64,000 bases of DNA from Gammaproteobacteria bacterium (GCA_020445405.1 JAGRGQ010000001.1:141112-205111), one strand, 5' to 3'. Positions 52,540 through 63,437 are shown, counted from the first letter of the stretch. A program made the numbers and translations. Notes: generated by a model not told the origin, from the sequence alone.

Positions 52540-53180
52540 ATTTCGAGGCGGAGAGCTACACCTTTTCTTCGTCCGATGGCACTGTGGTAACGCCGATCGG
52601 TTTATCTGAAAATTTCACATCGGCCTGTTGCGCAACTGATCTGCCTGGCTGGCTAAGTCAGTCTGGCGGAATAATCAAAACTGCGCCGCGTCGGTAAACT
52701 GCGTCTGCGTAGCGGGAAACATAGCAACATCCACGGCAAACTGCGTTGCCGTTCGAAATGCGCACCGGTATCGTGCGCTGCACAGCTGAGTGCATGAGGT
52801 ACGGGCTACACGGCCCGAAACACGACAGGGACGCATTTCGGATTTCGCCCCCGGGAGAGATCGCATTTGACGCTAATGTGCTGGATTGTGGCGGTTTCCT
52901 GGAGAGTGTATAATTGCGCATAATATATATTATGTTAAATAATAATCTTGAACATGAAAATAACCCCTCGCTACCGGCTCGCCTCTGCCATATTGCTGCC
53001 GGCGGTTAAAGAATTTGGCGAAGCGGAAAATCGATATTGATCTGCATCAACAAAGGGTTGTTTCTGTCACGCCAACCGGCGTATCAGAGCGCGGCCCTCT
53101 CCACCGTAATAAAAATGTCACAGGTGGCCGTTAGATTGATCAGGAAGGTCGACTCTAAAATATAAAGCGCGGAGTATGTG
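52540..53180. other. Long gene-free stretch with a reverse-orientation repeat copy
   Basis: 641 bases. Apart from the repeat at 52650-52880 it holds an AT-rich run (52915-52950) and ends with the GGAG ribosome-binding site of the gene at 53181. The 87-codon minus-strand frame at 52658-52921 lies wholly in the repeat and looks fortuitous. Confidence 0.45.
52650..52880 (-). repeat. Diverged intergenic repeat, copy 3 (reverse strand)
   Basis: Read on the minus strand it has a CCCGGGGGC box, GAAATGCGTCCCTG, and a later CAGCTGTGCAGCGC that correspond in order to the second half of the repeat at 22385-22600. The rest is too diverged to align by eye, so the borders are approximate. Confidence 0.45.
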
Positions 53181-53525
53181 ATGATAAAATCCAGTCTGGA
53201 GAAATTCGACACGCCTGTTGTGATCATCAATCAGGAGTTCGAAGGAGAAGATTGGGGAATTGTGGCCAGCTATGTAAGCAAACAGGACGTCATGAACGGG
53301 GACGGCGACGATAAAAGCCTGTTCGATGTCGGCTGGCACCTGAGCATCACGCTCCCCAACCTGGATGATATCGATTTCATGCAGGTGTTCAATACGCCGG
53401 AAGCTGCGCTGGAGTTTGGTATCGCCCAGATTCTGAGCGGCGCGCTGGCGACCGCCACCAAAGCGGCAAAAAGGCAGTTGGGAGGCGACGTACATCCATT
53501 CGGTCAATATCCCTCGGTAGCCTGA
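53181..53525 (+). CDS. Hypothetical small acidic protein
   Basis: 114 residues from the ATG at 53181, with GGAG six bases upstream. It has no Cys, membrane segment or known motif. Mixed alpha/beta pattern: VVIINQEFEGEDWGIVASYV then an acidic loop, HLSITLPNLDDIDFMQVF, and a C-terminal helix. Isolated between gene-poor stretches. I do not recognise it. Confidence 0.6.
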   Translation: MIKSSLEKFDTPVVIINQEFEGEDWGIVASYVSKQDVMNGDGDDKSLFDVGWHLSITLPNLDDIDFMQVFNTPEAALEFGIAQILSGALATATKAAKRQLGGDVHPFGQYPSVA

Positions 53526-53781
53526 CCTTTCGCGGTACTCTGCTCCGCCTGCCCACGGATCGACCACGGCATCCGCGGATGGGGGGTGCCGCTGCATCGT
53601 TACCGCTGGAGCGCATGAGCAGATCCGCGCTCCCATCAGTCAAAGAGCGCTTTGTACCTGTGATCAATAGCGCGTGTTTGGGTTCAGCTGGCGGTTGATG
53701 CAAATTGCGACAACCGCATATTTTGGCCGGCTGAAAAAACCTGAAACTGGAGAGTGGAAACGCCGCTCTCTACAGCCAGAT

Positions 53782-54030
53782 TCAAGCAGTGGAAGCTTGG
53801 CGCAACCTGGCGTAAATAATATCCTTCAGCCCGGCCCGCTCGAATTTCATGGCTTCGATGTTTTCATCAGAAATCGGCTGCCCGAGTTCCTCCAGTTCGC
53901 GAATCTGATCATCGAGCTTATCGTGCCTGGCTACTTGTTGGGCAAACTCCGGATCCGCCGAGACTAGTACTTCCAGCTTCGCGTGGTACTCCGGAAACTC
54001 GTGGTCGATATCATGGTGCTCTGCAAGCAT
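53782..54030 (-). CDS. YdcH family (DUF465) protein
   Basis: 82 residues, all helical: MLAEHHDIDHEFPEYHAKLE, then PEFAQQVARHDKLDDQIRELE, as in DUF465/YdcH. GGAGA-type bases precede the ATG. Role unknown in the family. Confidence 0.8.
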   Translation of the reverse strand: MLAEHHDIDHEFPEYHAKLEVLVSADPEFAQQVARHDKLDDQIRELEELGQPISDENIEAMKFERAGLKDIIYARLRQASTA

Positions 54031-54201
54031 ATCTCCTCTCCTCTTTCCCGGCGCATGGCGCCTAAAAAATTATTATGACTGTCTGCCAGGACAATCTTTT
54101 AAGACTTGACTTCCTAAACGGCTACAGCCGATCCGACAGCCCTATCATGTCGTAAAAACAGAGCCTGAATCAAACGCTTCAAGTCAGGAAATTGCTCCAG
54201 A

Positions 54202-56283
54202 TCAGCTCGCCTTGCGCGCCAGGACCTCCTTGATTACCGCTTCCGCCACGTTCTTCGGACACGGCATGTAATGGGAAAACTCCATTGAGAACTGACCGCG
54301 GCCCGAGGTCATGGTGCGAAGATCTCCAATATAACCGAACATCTCGCTCAACGGTGCGTCGGCTTTAACGCGCACGTTGGTGGGTCCGGTCTCCTGAGTT
54401 TTGATCATACCCCGCCGCCTGTTGATATCGCCAATTACATCGCCGACGTGTTCCTCGGGGGTAAACACGTCCACCTTCATAATTGGTTCCATCAGCTGCG
54501 GTGCGGCTTTGGGTATTGACTGGCGATAGGCCGCTTTTGCCGCGATTTCATAGGCCACCGCGGAGGAATCGACTGCATGGTAACTGCCATCCACCAGCGT
54601 GACTTTGACGTCCAGAACGGGAAATCCCGCCAATACGCCCTCTTCCATGCATAGTTTGAAGCCTTTCTCCACCGCTGGCCAGAACTCCCGCGGTACATTG
54701 CCGCCCGTGACTACCGATTCGAATTCGAAACCGCTTCCGGTCTCCCCAGGCTCGACGATGTAATCGATTTTCGCAAACTGTCCCGAACCGCCGGTCTGTT
54801 TCTTATGGGTGTAACTGTCCTCCACCCGACGGGTAATGGTCTCCCGGTAAGCTACCTGAGGCTTGCCGACGTTGACTTCAACTCCATGGGTGCGCTTGAG
54901 AATATCGACTTTAATGTCGAGATGCAGCTCGCCCATACCTTTGATGATGGTCTCGCCACTCTCCACATCGGTCTCGACCTGGAAGGAGGGATCTTCCTGA
55001 ATCATTTTATTCAACGCTATGCCCATCTTCTCCGATCCACCCTTGTCTTTCGGCGCGATGGCGATGGAGATAACCGGATCCGGGAATACCATAGGTTCCA
55101 GCGTGGCCGGATTCTTGGGATCGCACAGGGTATGACCCGTCTGGGTATTTTTAAGCCCGACCAGCGCGATGATGTCTCCGGCCTGGGCGGATGAGCGCTC
55201 GGCGCGGGAGTTGGCATGCATTTCGACTATTCGGCCGATACGTTCTGTTTTGCCGGTAAAGGTATTCAGTACGCTCATGCCTTTCTCGATTTTGCCAGAG
55301 TAAATCCGGGTAAAAGTAAGCGCACCAAAACGGTCGTCCATGATCTTGAACGCCAGCGCACGCAACGGAAGTTCGGCGTCGACCACAGCAAACTTTCCGG
55401 TCTCGTTGCCTTCTATGTCGACTTCCGGCTGGGGCTGGACTTCCATCGGGTTGGGCAGATAGTCCACCACTGCGTTAAGAATAAGCTGTACCCCTTTGTT
55501 TTTAAATGCAGATCCACAATAGGTCGGGAAAAAATCCAGCGCGATGGTGCCTTTTCGGATGCAGGCATGCAGCGTCTCCAGTGAGGGTTCCTCTCCCTCC
55601 AGGTAGGCCTCCATAGCGTCATCGTCCTGCTCCAAAGCGGTCTCGACCAGTTTCTCGCGCCACTCTTCAGTCAGGTCGAGCATATCCTCAGGCACGTCCC
55701 GAATTTCATAGTTTTCCGGCAAACCGCTATCGTCCCAGACCCAGGCCTTGCGGGTCAGCAAATCGACCACGCCGATAAAATCATCCTCGACACCGATCGG
55801 CAGTACCATCACCAGCGGTGTCGCCGCCAGCACGTTTTTGATCTGATCGATCACCCGATAAAAATCGGCGCCCAGGCGATCAAGCTTGTTTACCAGAATG
55901 ACCCGGGCAACCTCGGATTCATTGGCATAACGCCAGTTGGTTTCGGACTGGGGCTCGACGCCGCCCGAACCGCAGAACACACCGATGCCGCCATCCAGTA
56001 CTTTCAGGGAGCGGTAAACTTCGATGGTAAAATCGACGTGACCGGGAGTGTCGATAATATTCAGTCGATGACCGTTCCATTCACATGAGGTGGCGGCTGA
56101 CTGGATGGTAATCCCGCGCTCCTGCTCCTGCTCCATGAAATCGGTCGTAGCCTCTCCGTCATGCACCTCGCCGGTCTTATGAATCTTGCCAGTGAGCTTT
56201 AATATCCGCTCTGTTGTGGTGGTTTTGCCTGCATCCACATGCGCGAAGATACCGATATTTCTATAACGGGAAAGGTCTGTCAT
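54202..56283 (-). CDS. fusA: Elongation factor G (second, stand-alone copy type)
   Basis: 693 residues from the ATG at 56283, beginning [19 protein letters not shown]; the frame runs 58 codons further upstream but homologues start here. GTPase motifs are [18 protein letters not shown] and NKLDR; domains II-V follow in order. EF-G moves tRNAs and mRNA through the ribosome. It is not beside rpsL, rpsG or tuf, and its sequence resembles the fusA2 lineage of marine gammaproteobacteria, so it is probably the second EF-G. No other fusA can be seen in this window. Confidence 0.92.
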   Translation of the reverse strand: MTDLSRYRNIGIFAHVDAGKTTTTERILKLTGKIHKTGEVHDGEATTDFMEQEQERGITIQSAATSCEWNGHRLNIIDTPGHVDFTIEVYRSLKVLDGGIGVFCGSGGVEPQSETNWRYANESEVARVILVNKLDRLGADFYRVIDQIKNVLAATPLVMVLPIGVEDDFIGVVDLLTRKAWVWDDSGLPENYEIRDVPEDMLDLTEEWREKLVETALEQDDDAMEAYLEGEEPSLETLHACIRKGTIALDFFPTYCGSAFKNKGVQLILNAVVDYLPNPMEVQPQPEVDIEGNETGKFAVVDAELPLRALAFKIMDDRFGALTFTRIYSGKIEKGMSVLNTFTGKTERIGRIVEMHANSRAERSSAQAGDIIALVGLKNTQTGHTLCDPKNPATLEPMVFPDPVISIAIAPKDKGGSEKMGIALNKMIQEDPSFQVETDVESGETIIKGMGELHLDIKVDILKRTHGVEVNVGKPQVAYRETITRRVEDSYTHKKQTGGSGQFAKIDYIVEPGETGSGFEFESVVTGGNVPREFWPAVEKGFKLCMEEGVLAGFPVLDVKVTLVDGSYHAVDSSAVAYEIAAKAAYRQSIPKAAPQLMEPIMKVDVFTPEEHVGDVIGDINRRRGMIKTQETGPTNVRVKADAPLSEMFGYIGDLRTMTSGRGQFSMEFSHYMPCPKNVAEAVIKEVLARKAS

Positions 56284-56660
56284 CTGTCTATCCTGGTAAT
56301 CCCAACCATTGATTGGTTGGTACTGTAATGAAACCGCGCTGAAATCCGGCGCCGGTTTTTTGTTGGCGCAGACCATACCAGCAAAGTTTCTGGTGTCAAT
56401 ATATATATGCCGGCAAGGCGCAAACCACAGGCTTTCAACCGGCATCGAATCAGACATTTACTCAAATGCCGATATCTCTGAACGTTCCCGCGTCAATAGC
56501 GGGGTGTATCCCTACAATGTAGCGACAGTTTACCCGACTGCTTCAGTCAGACTCCCGATATTTCGAAAAGACGGTGGTGAAAGCCGCAACTGAGTTCAAG
56601 TTGTCCCGGGGAAATGAACAACTGATACTTTTAGCGGGAAAATGGGGACGGTGACAGGGT
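56284..56660. other. Intergenic region upstream of fusA
   Basis: 377 bases with no gene. It holds a TA-rich ATATATATATG tract at about 56400 and, at 56640-56665, a GGGGACGGTGACAGG stretch reminiscent of small repeat ends, although only one copy occurs here. Confidence 0.35.
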
Positions 56661-57152
56661 TTAATTCGGGCTTCTGAGATGGCGTCGTTTCAACTCCTCA
56701 AGCAGTCCGGACGCGGCGGCTTCCACCATGTCGAACACTCTCTCGAAACCCGCATCCCCACCGTAATAAGGATCGGGAACCTCCCGCGTTCTGAAAGCGG
56801 GCGCATAATCCATCAGTAAATGGATTTTGTCTTCCATTCCCACGGGGCATATCGACATAAGACCGTGGAAATTATCCTGGTCCATCGCCACCAGATAATC
56901 AAATTCCTGAAAATCTCCACTCTGCGCCTTGCGCGCCCGTTGGGAACTCAGGTCGACACCTCTTCGGCGCGCAATCTCCTGCGCCCGCCTGTCCGGTGGA
57001 TTCCCCACATGATAGGCATGGGTTCCGGCCGAGTCCACTTCGATCAGATGCCCCAACCCCTCTCTTTGGATCAGCGTTTCAAACACACCGTGGGCGGTCG
57101 GCGATCTGCAGATATTGCCCATGCAGACAAAAAGAACTCTGATTCTGTTCAT
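56661..57152 (-). CDS. Low-molecular-weight protein-tyrosine phosphatase
   Basis: 163 residues with the P-loop FVCMGNICRSP (nucleophile Cys10) and the general-acid loop DPYYGG. The family dephosphorylates tyrosines, often on polysaccharide-export kinases. The gene lies downstream of the kdsB group but is separated by 162 bp from the DUF2058 gene. An arsenate reductase role is less likely, because no Cys relay is seen. Confidence 0.9.
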   Translation of the reverse strand: MNRIRVLFVCMGNICRSPTAHGVFETLIQREGLGHLIEVDSAGTHAYHVGNPPDRRAQEIARRRGVDLSSQRARKAQSGDFQEFDYLVAMDQDNFHGLMSICPVGMEDKIHLLMDYAPAFRTREVPDPYYGGDAGFERVFDMVEAAASGLLEELKRRHLRSPN

Positions 57153-57314
57153 GCTGGCGGATTCGATAATTTGGGAGCTGTATCCATCTATTTACCCCGA
57201 ACATTCGCTATGCACAGGATGGTAACGACTGTCTGCCTCTCAGCTGACCTGTTGCGTACCGTTGTCCGTATCCATTCACTGAAATCGGCGCTTTGCCAAG
57301 CATCTTGAGGGAGA

Positions 57315-57857
57315 TTACCACATTAAGTCATCGGGAATCCTGTACCCGCAATACGCCTCATCCACTGGTGTCTCCACTGTTTCTGGATCGTTATAAACAA
57401 CCACGCATCCATCGTTTCGCGCGCGCAATTTTTCAACCCATTGCGAAGGGAGCAGATCATATTTCCCATCCATCTCGACAATCGCCAATTTACCGGCGCT
57501 GATTTGCTCTCTCGTCTGCCGCCCGACATAAATTTTTTTTACTTTGCCCCGCACTATGAAATGGTATGCCTCGGCGTCATTACCCTCCTCCCTGGGCAGC
57601 CGGTTGGCCAGCACGATCTGCCTGATCTGGGCAGCGACAGCTTTCCGCTCATTCTGTATCTGACGCTGTCGGTTGAGCTCCCTGTCCCGCTCAGTGCGCG
57701 CTCTCGATTCCTCCCGGAAATCCTGCCCAGCGTCTCGCGATGCTGTGGATCCACGATTTTTACGGCTGTTTTTTTGTTGTTCTGTTTTAATCTTTTTTGC
57801 TTTCTTTTTATCTATAAGTCCAGTACTTATGAGCTGTTCCTGAAGTGATTTAACCAT
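57315..57857 (-). CDS. DUF2058 (YaiL-like) protein
   Basis: 180 residues from the ATG at 57857, overlapping the kdsB stop by 8 bases. The start MVKSLQEQLISTGLIDKKKA and a Lys/Arg/Glu-rich region (about 20-75) precede a small conserved domain ending EAYCGYRIPDDLMW. These are the features of DUF2058. Nucleoid association is known for some members; no function is claimed here. Confidence 0.85.
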   Translation of the reverse strand: MVKSLQEQLISTGLIDKKKAKKIKTEQQKNSRKNRGSTASRDAGQDFREESRARTERDRELNRQRQIQNERKAVAAQIRQIVLANRLPREEGNDAEAYHFIVRGKVKKIYVGRQTREQISAGKLAIVEMDGKYDLLPSQWVEKLRARNDGCVVVYNDPETVETPVDEAYCGYRIPDDLMW

Positions 57858-58620
57858 TATTCTCATCCGTAAACTGTTGCCTTACACGGCGCAAGTCGTC
57901 CCATGTATCGATGCCGGGACCGGGCTCTTCAACCGCCTCGCTGACATGAATTCGATGCCCGTGCCACAGTACACGCAACTGTTCCAGTGACTCAGCACGC
58001 TCCAGTTGCGGCTGGGGCCAGCCAACGTACTGTTCCAGAAAACCGGCCCGGTAAGCATAGAGTCCGAGATGCCGGAGAAACCGGCTATCGGCTGGCAGGC
58101 CACTTTTTTCATGCAGAAATTCATCCCGGTGCCAGGGCACCGGCGCCCGGCTGAAGTAGAGGGCGTAACCGGCAGCATCGGTCACTACCTTAACCACGTT
58201 GGAATCGAAAAGTTGCTCCCGGGTGTCGATCGTTACCGCCAGCGTTGCCACGCTGGCGGCAGGATAGTCCGCCATATCCTGAGCCACCTGTTTCAATAAC
58301 GGAGCCGGCATGCGGGGCTCGTCGCCCTGTAGGTTGACCACGATGGTATCCGCGTTCCAGGCGTACTTGCGAACGACCTCCGCGATACGCTCGGTCCCAC
58401 TTTTGTGATGGCTGGCCGTGATACAGATTTCCGCCTCAAAGGAGCGGGCTGCCGCGGCGATACGTTCATCGTCTGTGGCAATGATGACCTGATCCGCGCC
58501 ACTGTCTGCTGCGCGCTCGAATACGTGCCGGATCATCGGCTTGCCGGCAATCTCCAGCAGCGGTTTACCCGGCAACCGGGAAGAGGCGTAACGCGCCGGA
58601 ATGACGACCTTGAAACCCAT
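57850..58620 (-). CDS. kdsB: 3-deoxy-manno-octulosonate cytidylyltransferase
   Basis: 256 residues with the CMP-Kdo synthetase signatures VVIPARYASSRLPGKPL, NLQGDEPRMP and RHLGLYAYRAGFL. It activates Kdo with CTP for the LPS inner core. Together with lpxK upstream it marks this stretch as an LPS operon. Confidence 0.96.
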   Translation of the reverse strand: MGFKVVIPARYASSRLPGKPLLEIAGKPMIRHVFERAADSGADQVIIATDDERIAAAARSFEAEICITASHHKSGTERIAEVVRKYAWNADTIVVNLQGDEPRMPAPLLKQVAQDMADYPAASVATLAVTIDTREQLFDSNVVKVVTDAAGYALYFSRAPVPWHRDEFLHEKSGLPADSRFLRHLGLYAYRAGFLEQYVGWPQPQLERAESLEQLRVLWHGHRIHVSEAVEEPGPGIDTWDDLRRVRQQFTDENNG

Positions 58621-58647
58621 TTTCCTGTCTCCATTCTCAACGTCGGT

Positions 58648-58833
58648 TCAGCGCTTGATCTCCTCGTCCGCAGGTAGCTCGCGTGCCTCCTCTTCCAACA
58701 TGACCGGTATCCCATCTCTTATGGGATAAGCCAGCCTGTCCACCGGGCAGATCAACTCATTTGCCCTCTTTTGATAAGTGAGTTTCCCCTTGCAGATTGG
58801 GCAAACAAGAATATCGAGCAGTTTTCTATCCAT
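58648..58833 (-). CDS. Trm112 family zinc-ribbon protein
   Basis: 61 residues, [16 protein letters not shown] then [21 protein letters not shown]. One CPxC pair and one further Cys remain. Commonly found between lpxK and kdsB in gammaproteobacteria (E. coli ycaR). It overlaps lpxK by 8 bases. Confidence 0.92.
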   Translation of the reverse strand: MDRKLLDILVCPICKGKLTYQKRANELICPVDRLAYPIRDGIPVMLEEEARELPADEEIKR

Positions 58834-59809
58834 TAGCGATATCTCTCAACAGCTGGGTAAAGCGTTTGGTGAAGCTTGAGTCGAGATCGGCATCCACTTT
58901 AAGAAACCAATGACTGAGTTTTGCGAAACGGGAACATTTTACGGCATCCTTCTCGGTCATGAGTACCGGAAATTCATCTTTAAATGAGATGTCCGTGAAG
59001 CGGAACCTGTGATGGTCCGGGAACGGATGTTCGATAACTTCCAGTCCTTTGCGGCGCAGCGTTTCGAAAAAGCGCGCCGGATTGCCGATTCCCGCCACCG
59101 CGTGAACCGGTCCGCCGATAAAATCCTCCAGTGCCCGGTTCAACCCGCTGTCCTGCAGATTTACTGCTGCCGCCACCGACAGTCTCATCACATGCTCGCC
59201 ATCCCGGCCTGCGCCGTTGGCGACAATCATATCGACCGTTTCCAGACGCGAGGCGCGTTCGCGCAAAGGACCTGCGGGGAGGCACAGGCCGTTGCCCAGT
59301 CTCCGTTCGCCGTCAACCACCGCAATCTCCAGGTCCCGCGCCAGCGCGTAGTGCTGCAAACCGTCATCGGAAACGATAATGTCGCAACCAGCCTGATCTA
59401 TGAGCCACTTGGCTGCGGCCGGACGGTCGGGCCCGACACAGACCGGACAGTGTGTCCTGCGGGCCAGGAGTACCGGTTCGTCGCCCACTTGTAGCGGGTC
59501 GCTGTTCCACTCTACTGACTGGGGCCAGGTGCCCGATTTCCCACGGTAGCCACGGGAAACGATACCTGGCCGATATCCTAGATTCATCAATAGCTCCACC
59601 AGCCAGACGACGAGCGGGGTCTTGCCGCTGCCGCCCACGGTGATATTGCCGACGACGAGTACCGGCACCGGTGCGCGGTAGACAGCCAATACGCCGGCGC
59701 GGTACAGCAGCCGTCTCAGCCACACCGCCAGACAGAAAAACCAGGAAACCGGTGTCAAAATGATTGCCACGGGATTTCTCGATCCCCAGTAGGACTCGAT
59801 GGATTTCAT
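58826..59809 (-). CDS. lpxK: Tetraacyldisaccharide 4'-kinase
   Basis: 327 residues with an N-terminal membrane helix and the P-loop [16 protein letters not shown], followed by [11 protein letters not shown] and [13 protein letters not shown]. It phosphorylates the lipid A disaccharide at the 4' position on the inner membrane. In many relatives msbA lies directly upstream; here exbD does, 13 bp away, and msbA is absent from this stretch. Confidence 0.96.
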   Translation of the reverse strand: MKSIESYWGSRNPVAIILTPVSWFFCLAVWLRRLLYRAGVLAVYRAPVPVLVVGNITVGGSGKTPLVVWLVELLMNLGYRPGIVSRGYRGKSGTWPQSVEWNSDPLQVGDEPVLLARRTHCPVCVGPDRPAAAKWLIDQAGCDIIVSDDGLQHYALARDLEIAVVDGERRLGNGLCLPAGPLRERASRLETVDMIVANGAGRDGEHVMRLSVAAAVNLQDSGLNRALEDFIGGPVHAVAGIGNPARFFETLRRKGLEVIEHPFPDHHRFRFTDISFKDEFPVLMTEKDAVKCSRFAKLSHWFLKVDADLDSSFTKRFTQLLRDIANG

Positions 59810-59822
59810 TCAGCTTGTCCAG

Positions 59823-60257
59823 TCAGTCCTCTTCGACCGGCTTTTTTGCGGAGAAGGTCATGTGGGTCAGCCCAATCTGGCTGGCGACATCCATTACGAT
59901 AACCACTGACTGGTGGGTGGTGTTTGCATCGGCAGTGATGATGACCGGCAGATCACGTCTCTCCCCTGCTGCCTTCATGATCGCCTGTTTAAGCGTTTCA
60001 GGCTTGCTGTTCAGGACTTCCTGCTGATTGACGTAATAGCGTCCTTTTGCATCGACGATGATATCCACAACGGTTTTCTCCTCGTCGTTCTGCTCATCCT
60101 TGGTGACCGCCTGCGGAAGATCGACCCTGATACGGGACTCCTTGTCAAATGTGGTCGAGACCATAAAAAATATCAGCAGCAGAAAAACCACATCGATCAG
60201 CGGTGTAAGATTCAGCTCTATATCCTTTTTCTTTTCCGGCTGCAGATTCACTGTCAA
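59823..60257 (-). CDS. exbD: ExbD/TolR-family biopolymer transport protein
   Basis: 144 residues: short cytoplasmic start EKKKDIELNLTPLIDVVF with the conserved Asp in the single membrane helix (LIDVVFLLLIFFMVS), then a periplasmic domain. It works with the ExbB-like protein just upstream to harness the proton gradient. Whether the pair serves a TonB or Tol-like system is not shown by the sequence. Confidence 0.92.
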   Translation of the reverse strand: MTVNLQPEKKKDIELNLTPLIDVVFLLLIFFMVSTTFDKESRIRVDLPQAVTKDEQNDEEKTVVDIIVDAKGRYYVNQQEVLNSKPETLKQAIMKAAGERRDLPVIITADANTTHQSVVIVMDVASQIGLTHMTFSAKKPVEED

Positions 60258-60905
60258 CTACTCCGCATCATCCGCTTCGGCGGCGCGCTCTCCCTGCATC
60301 ACCTCTATGATTTTCAGCGCCTCTTCCTCCATCTTTACCACCAGCAAACCGACCCGTCCGCTAAGATAGCGGTGAAACATCAGACTGGGTATCGCAACAC
60401 TGAGTCCCGCCGCAGTCGTTATCAACGCTTCGGAGATACCTCCGGCGAGCACTGTAGGGTTGCCGACACCGGCCACGGTGATCGCGGAGAACACCTTGAT
60501 CATACCGATGACCGTTCCCAGCAGCCCCAACAATGGCGCAATCGATGCAATCGTCCCCAGCGTGTTGAGGTATCGCTCCAACTCGTGCACCACCTGGTGC
60601 CCAACCTCTTCGATCGCCTCTTTCATGACATCACGCGAATAGTTCCGGTTGACCAGTCCGGCGGCAACGATGCGGCCCAGCGGGGAACTGTCTCTGATGC
60701 TGGCGATCTGCGTATTGCTCAATTGACGTTGGCGGTATATTTTCCATACTTGTGCAACCAGGTCCCCGGGCACCACCCTTCTGCTGCGCAGCATCCACAA
60801 CCGCTCGATGACGATCGCCATGGCAATTACCGAGCAGGCTATTATCGGCAGCATCAGCCAGCCGCCGGCTTTGACCAGTTCAAACACTTTGGTATTCTCC
60901 TCCAT
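60258..60905 (-). CDS. exbB: MotA/TolQ/ExbB-family proton channel protein
   Basis: 215 residues from the ATG at 60905; an ATG nine codons earlier (60932) is possible and neither has a clear ribosome-binding site. Three membrane segments, with LEAxxxTLGTIASIAPLLGLLGTVIGMI typical of the family and a second conserved block GGISEALITTAAGLSVAIP. It abuts exbD. Confidence 0.92.
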   Translation of the reverse strand: MEENTKVFELVKAGGWLMLPIIACSVIAMAIVIERLWMLRSRRVVPGDLVAQVWKIYRQRQLSNTQIASIRDSSPLGRIVAAGLVNRNYSRDVMKEAIEEVGHQVVHELERYLNTLGTIASIAPLLGLLGTVIGMIKVFSAITVAGVGNPTVLAGGISEALITTAAGLSVAIPSLMFHRYLSGRVGLLVVKMEEEALKIIEVMQGERAAEADDAE

Positions 60906-60969
60906 GTCGCCGGCAATCAGAAGACCGGCCATTAACGCCGGTTATCATACTGTATTCCACGCCGACGCT

Positions 60970-63291
60970 CTAATGGGATCCGCTATTACGGACAGGAAGA
61001 TGGGTCCAGTACCGGCTTGCACGATAGCGATACTTATCGGGACCGGTGATGCCGAGTTCGGGGCTGAAATGGAATTCGACGGCGCCTGTCAGCGCTGTAT
61101 TCAATACCAGCGCACCCTGCGCTTGCCAGCGCGAAACCACCTCGTTTTTCGGGAAGCCATATTGATTCAGAAAACCGGTGGGCGCCAGCGCAAATTCCGC
61201 ACCCACCGCCTGTACAAACTGCACTCCGGATGACGTGGCGCTACCGTGGTGCGGCATGGTTACCAGCCGGGCCATCAGCGCAGCGCGGCAGCAGGTGACG
61301 AGTCGCTGCTCTGCCGCGGATTCTATATCACCAGTTAGCAACACGCTGCCCGCGGCATTCTCTATCCGCACTACGCAGGAAGCGTTGTTTCCGCGCCAGC
61401 GCTTATCGATGTCGGGATGCAGGATCGTAAAAATCACGCCGTCCCAGGACCATGACATTCCGGCGACACAGGCGGCAGAGTTCGTTTCGATTATTCTGGC
61501 CGGCTCCCCGCTGAGTACTTCATCGATCCTTATCTTGGCTTGCAATCCGGTCACACCACCCTGATGATCGCTGTCCCCATTGCTGAGAATAAGTCGATCG
61601 ATTCGGCTGATGCCACGGGACAGCAGAAACGGGGCCACAATTTCCGAACCGGCATTAAAATCCTTGGAGTATGCCGGTCCAGTGTCATATACCAGGACAT
61701 GGCGCCGGGTCTGTACAACCGCCGCCATGCCCTGTCCGACATCCAGTAGCGTAAACCGGAATTCTCCCGCGCGGGGTGTCGGCACCGGAGCATGCAGTAT
61801 CAGCGGAAGCAACATCAGAAACCCCGGCACACGGGCTGGAATTCCACCGGGCAGAAGCAACAACAGAACCCCGCACACCGCCAGTGCCCATACGTAACCG
61901 GGCAGATCCGGCGGCGCATTGATCTGGAAAGGCGACCGCGCCGCCAAGGCAAGTAGCGAGCGACTGGAGTCGAGTAGCCAGTCGGCCATTACCATTGGCG
62001 TATACCCCCAATCGGGCGAGATCAATGAAAACAATGTCCCCGCCAGCGAAAGCGGTATGATCAGCAGAGAAAACAGCGGAACCGCCAACATGTTGACCAG
62101 CGGAGCAATCAACGGCACCTGCTGCTGCCAGAACAGCAGTGCGGGGGCCAGTCCCAGCCCGATAAGCCACTGGATCCGACACCAGGAAGTGATAACGCGC
62201 GCTCTTCCGGCGCGCTGACTCACGCCAATGAAAATCACCCCCACGGCGACAAACGAGAGCCAGAAGCCTGGCGCCAGCACGGCTGCGGGATCCAGCGCCA
62301 CCACGATTAGCAGCGCCATTCCCAGGCTTCGGTACGATCTGAACCGCGCCTGCAGCACGACTCCCAAGGTCACCACCGCCAACATAATGAGCGCTCGCTG
62401 GGTGGGAATGGAAAAGCCGGCGAGCGCAGCATAACCGGCCCCCGCCATCAGAGCGCCGGTTGCTGCGGCTTTCGGAGTGGCCACAAGTAGTGCAAGTCGT
62501 GGAATATTGCGCCAGAAAATACTGACCAGATAGTAGCCCAGCCCTCCGACGATGCCGATATGAAGCCCTGAAATAGTGACGAGATGATTGGTGCCTGTGC
62601 GCCGGAACAAATCCCAGTCGGATGCACTCATCCCGCCGCGATCACCGATTACCAGCGCTCTGAACAGACCCGCAGCCTTCCCCTGCTGAAGTTGACGATC
62701 AATGACCGACCCTATGTGCTGGCGCACCTTCAGCAGGCTGAAGCGGACATCACCCTCCCCCAATCGCTGATTCAACGAATCGGCGCGAACATAACCCCGT
62801 GCACGGATGCCGCGATGAAAAAGCCGTCCCTCATAGTCGAAACCGCCGGGATTCATGAACCCGTGCGGTGGTTTCAGCCGTACCCTCAACCGCCATCTTT
62901 CGCCGGCGCGTATCTCTGCCTTATCGCTGTACCATCTGAGCTTCACCATACCGGTGCCTGGATATGACTTACCGCGATACTCCATCGCATCGGTGGCAAA
63001 CTCGAAAGCCACATAGCGCTGATGACGGTCCGGCAGGCTGCTGACCGTTCCGGTTACAACAATATCCCGGGAGCGGAGTTCGAACGGAAATATCTGGCGC
63101 TGGCCCGGTTGAGCAGCAAGCGCAGCCCACAGAAAACCGATAACGAACGCAGCGGGTATTCTCATCACCCGATAGCGTATAAAACCATAGCATAGTGGCG
63201 GAATCAGCCAGAAAAAGAGAGGATCCGGCAACATACGTTGCCATTGCAGCAGAATCGTGCCCGAAACGAACGAAATGATGTATAAAAACAT
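60970..63291 (-). CDS. comEC: DNA internalisation protein ComEC/Rec2
   Basis: 773 residues. It has an N-terminal OB-like domain (DIVVTGTVSSLPDRH), a competence membrane domain with FRRTGTNHLVTISGLHIGIV, and a C-terminal metallo-beta-lactamase domain (TLLDVGQGMAAVVQT, LILSNGDSDHQGG, TMPHHGSATSS). ComEC carries single-stranded DNA across the inner membrane during transformation. Stop to exbB is 64 bp. The size is normal. Confidence 0.95.
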   Translation of the reverse strand: MFLYIISFVSGTILLQWQRMLPDPLFFWLIPPLCYGFIRYRVMRIPAAFVIGFLWAALAAQPGQRQIFPFELRSRDIVVTGTVSSLPDRHQRYVAFEFATDAMEYRGKSYPGTGMVKLRWYSDKAEIRAGERWRLRVRLKPPHGFMNPGGFDYEGRLFHRGIRARGYVRADSLNQRLGEGDVRFSLLKVRQHIGSVIDRQLQQGKAAGLFRALVIGDRGGMSASDWDLFRRTGTNHLVTISGLHIGIVGGLGYYLVSIFWRNIPRLALLVATPKAAATGALMAGAGYAALAGFSIPTQRALIMLAVVTLGVVLQARFRSYRSLGMALLIVVALDPAAVLAPGFWLSFVAVGVIFIGVSQRAGRARVITSWCRIQWLIGLGLAPALLFWQQQVPLIAPLVNMLAVPLFSLLIIPLSLAGTLFSLISPDWGYTPMVMADWLLDSSRSLLALAARSPFQINAPPDLPGYVWALAVCGVLLLLLPGGIPARVPGFLMLLPLILHAPVPTPRAGEFRFTLLDVGQGMAAVVQTRRHVLVYDTGPAYSKDFNAGSEIVAPFLLSRGISRIDRLILSNGDSDHQGGVTGLQAKIRIDEVLSGEPARIIETNSAACVAGMSWSWDGVIFTILHPDIDKRWRGNNASCVVRIENAAGSVLLTGDIESAAEQRLVTCCRAALMARLVTMPHHGSATSSGVQFVQAVGAEFALAPTGFLNQYGFPKNEVVSRWQAQGALVLNTALTGAVEFHFSPELGITGPDKYRYRASRYWTHLPVRNSGSH

Positions 63292-63437
63292 GACCCTTCC
63301 CTGGGCGATGCAGGCATCTGACCTTGGCGAGTTTCCAGCCGGATCCCCCTGTAAAGGAGAAGGGCTTGGCTTTACTTTAATGTCCGTGCTTCAATACGAC
63401 AACACTTGGTTCCGATATCGACCTGGTTGGAGCATCA

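Noticed and set aside
52658..52921. 87-codon minus-strand frame
   Set aside because: Contained in the intergenic repeat; Cys/Pro/Ser-rich composition and no ribosome-binding site.
56640..56665. GGGGACGGTGACAGG stretch as a second mobile-repeat end
   Set aside because: Only one copy and no inverted partner found in the window.
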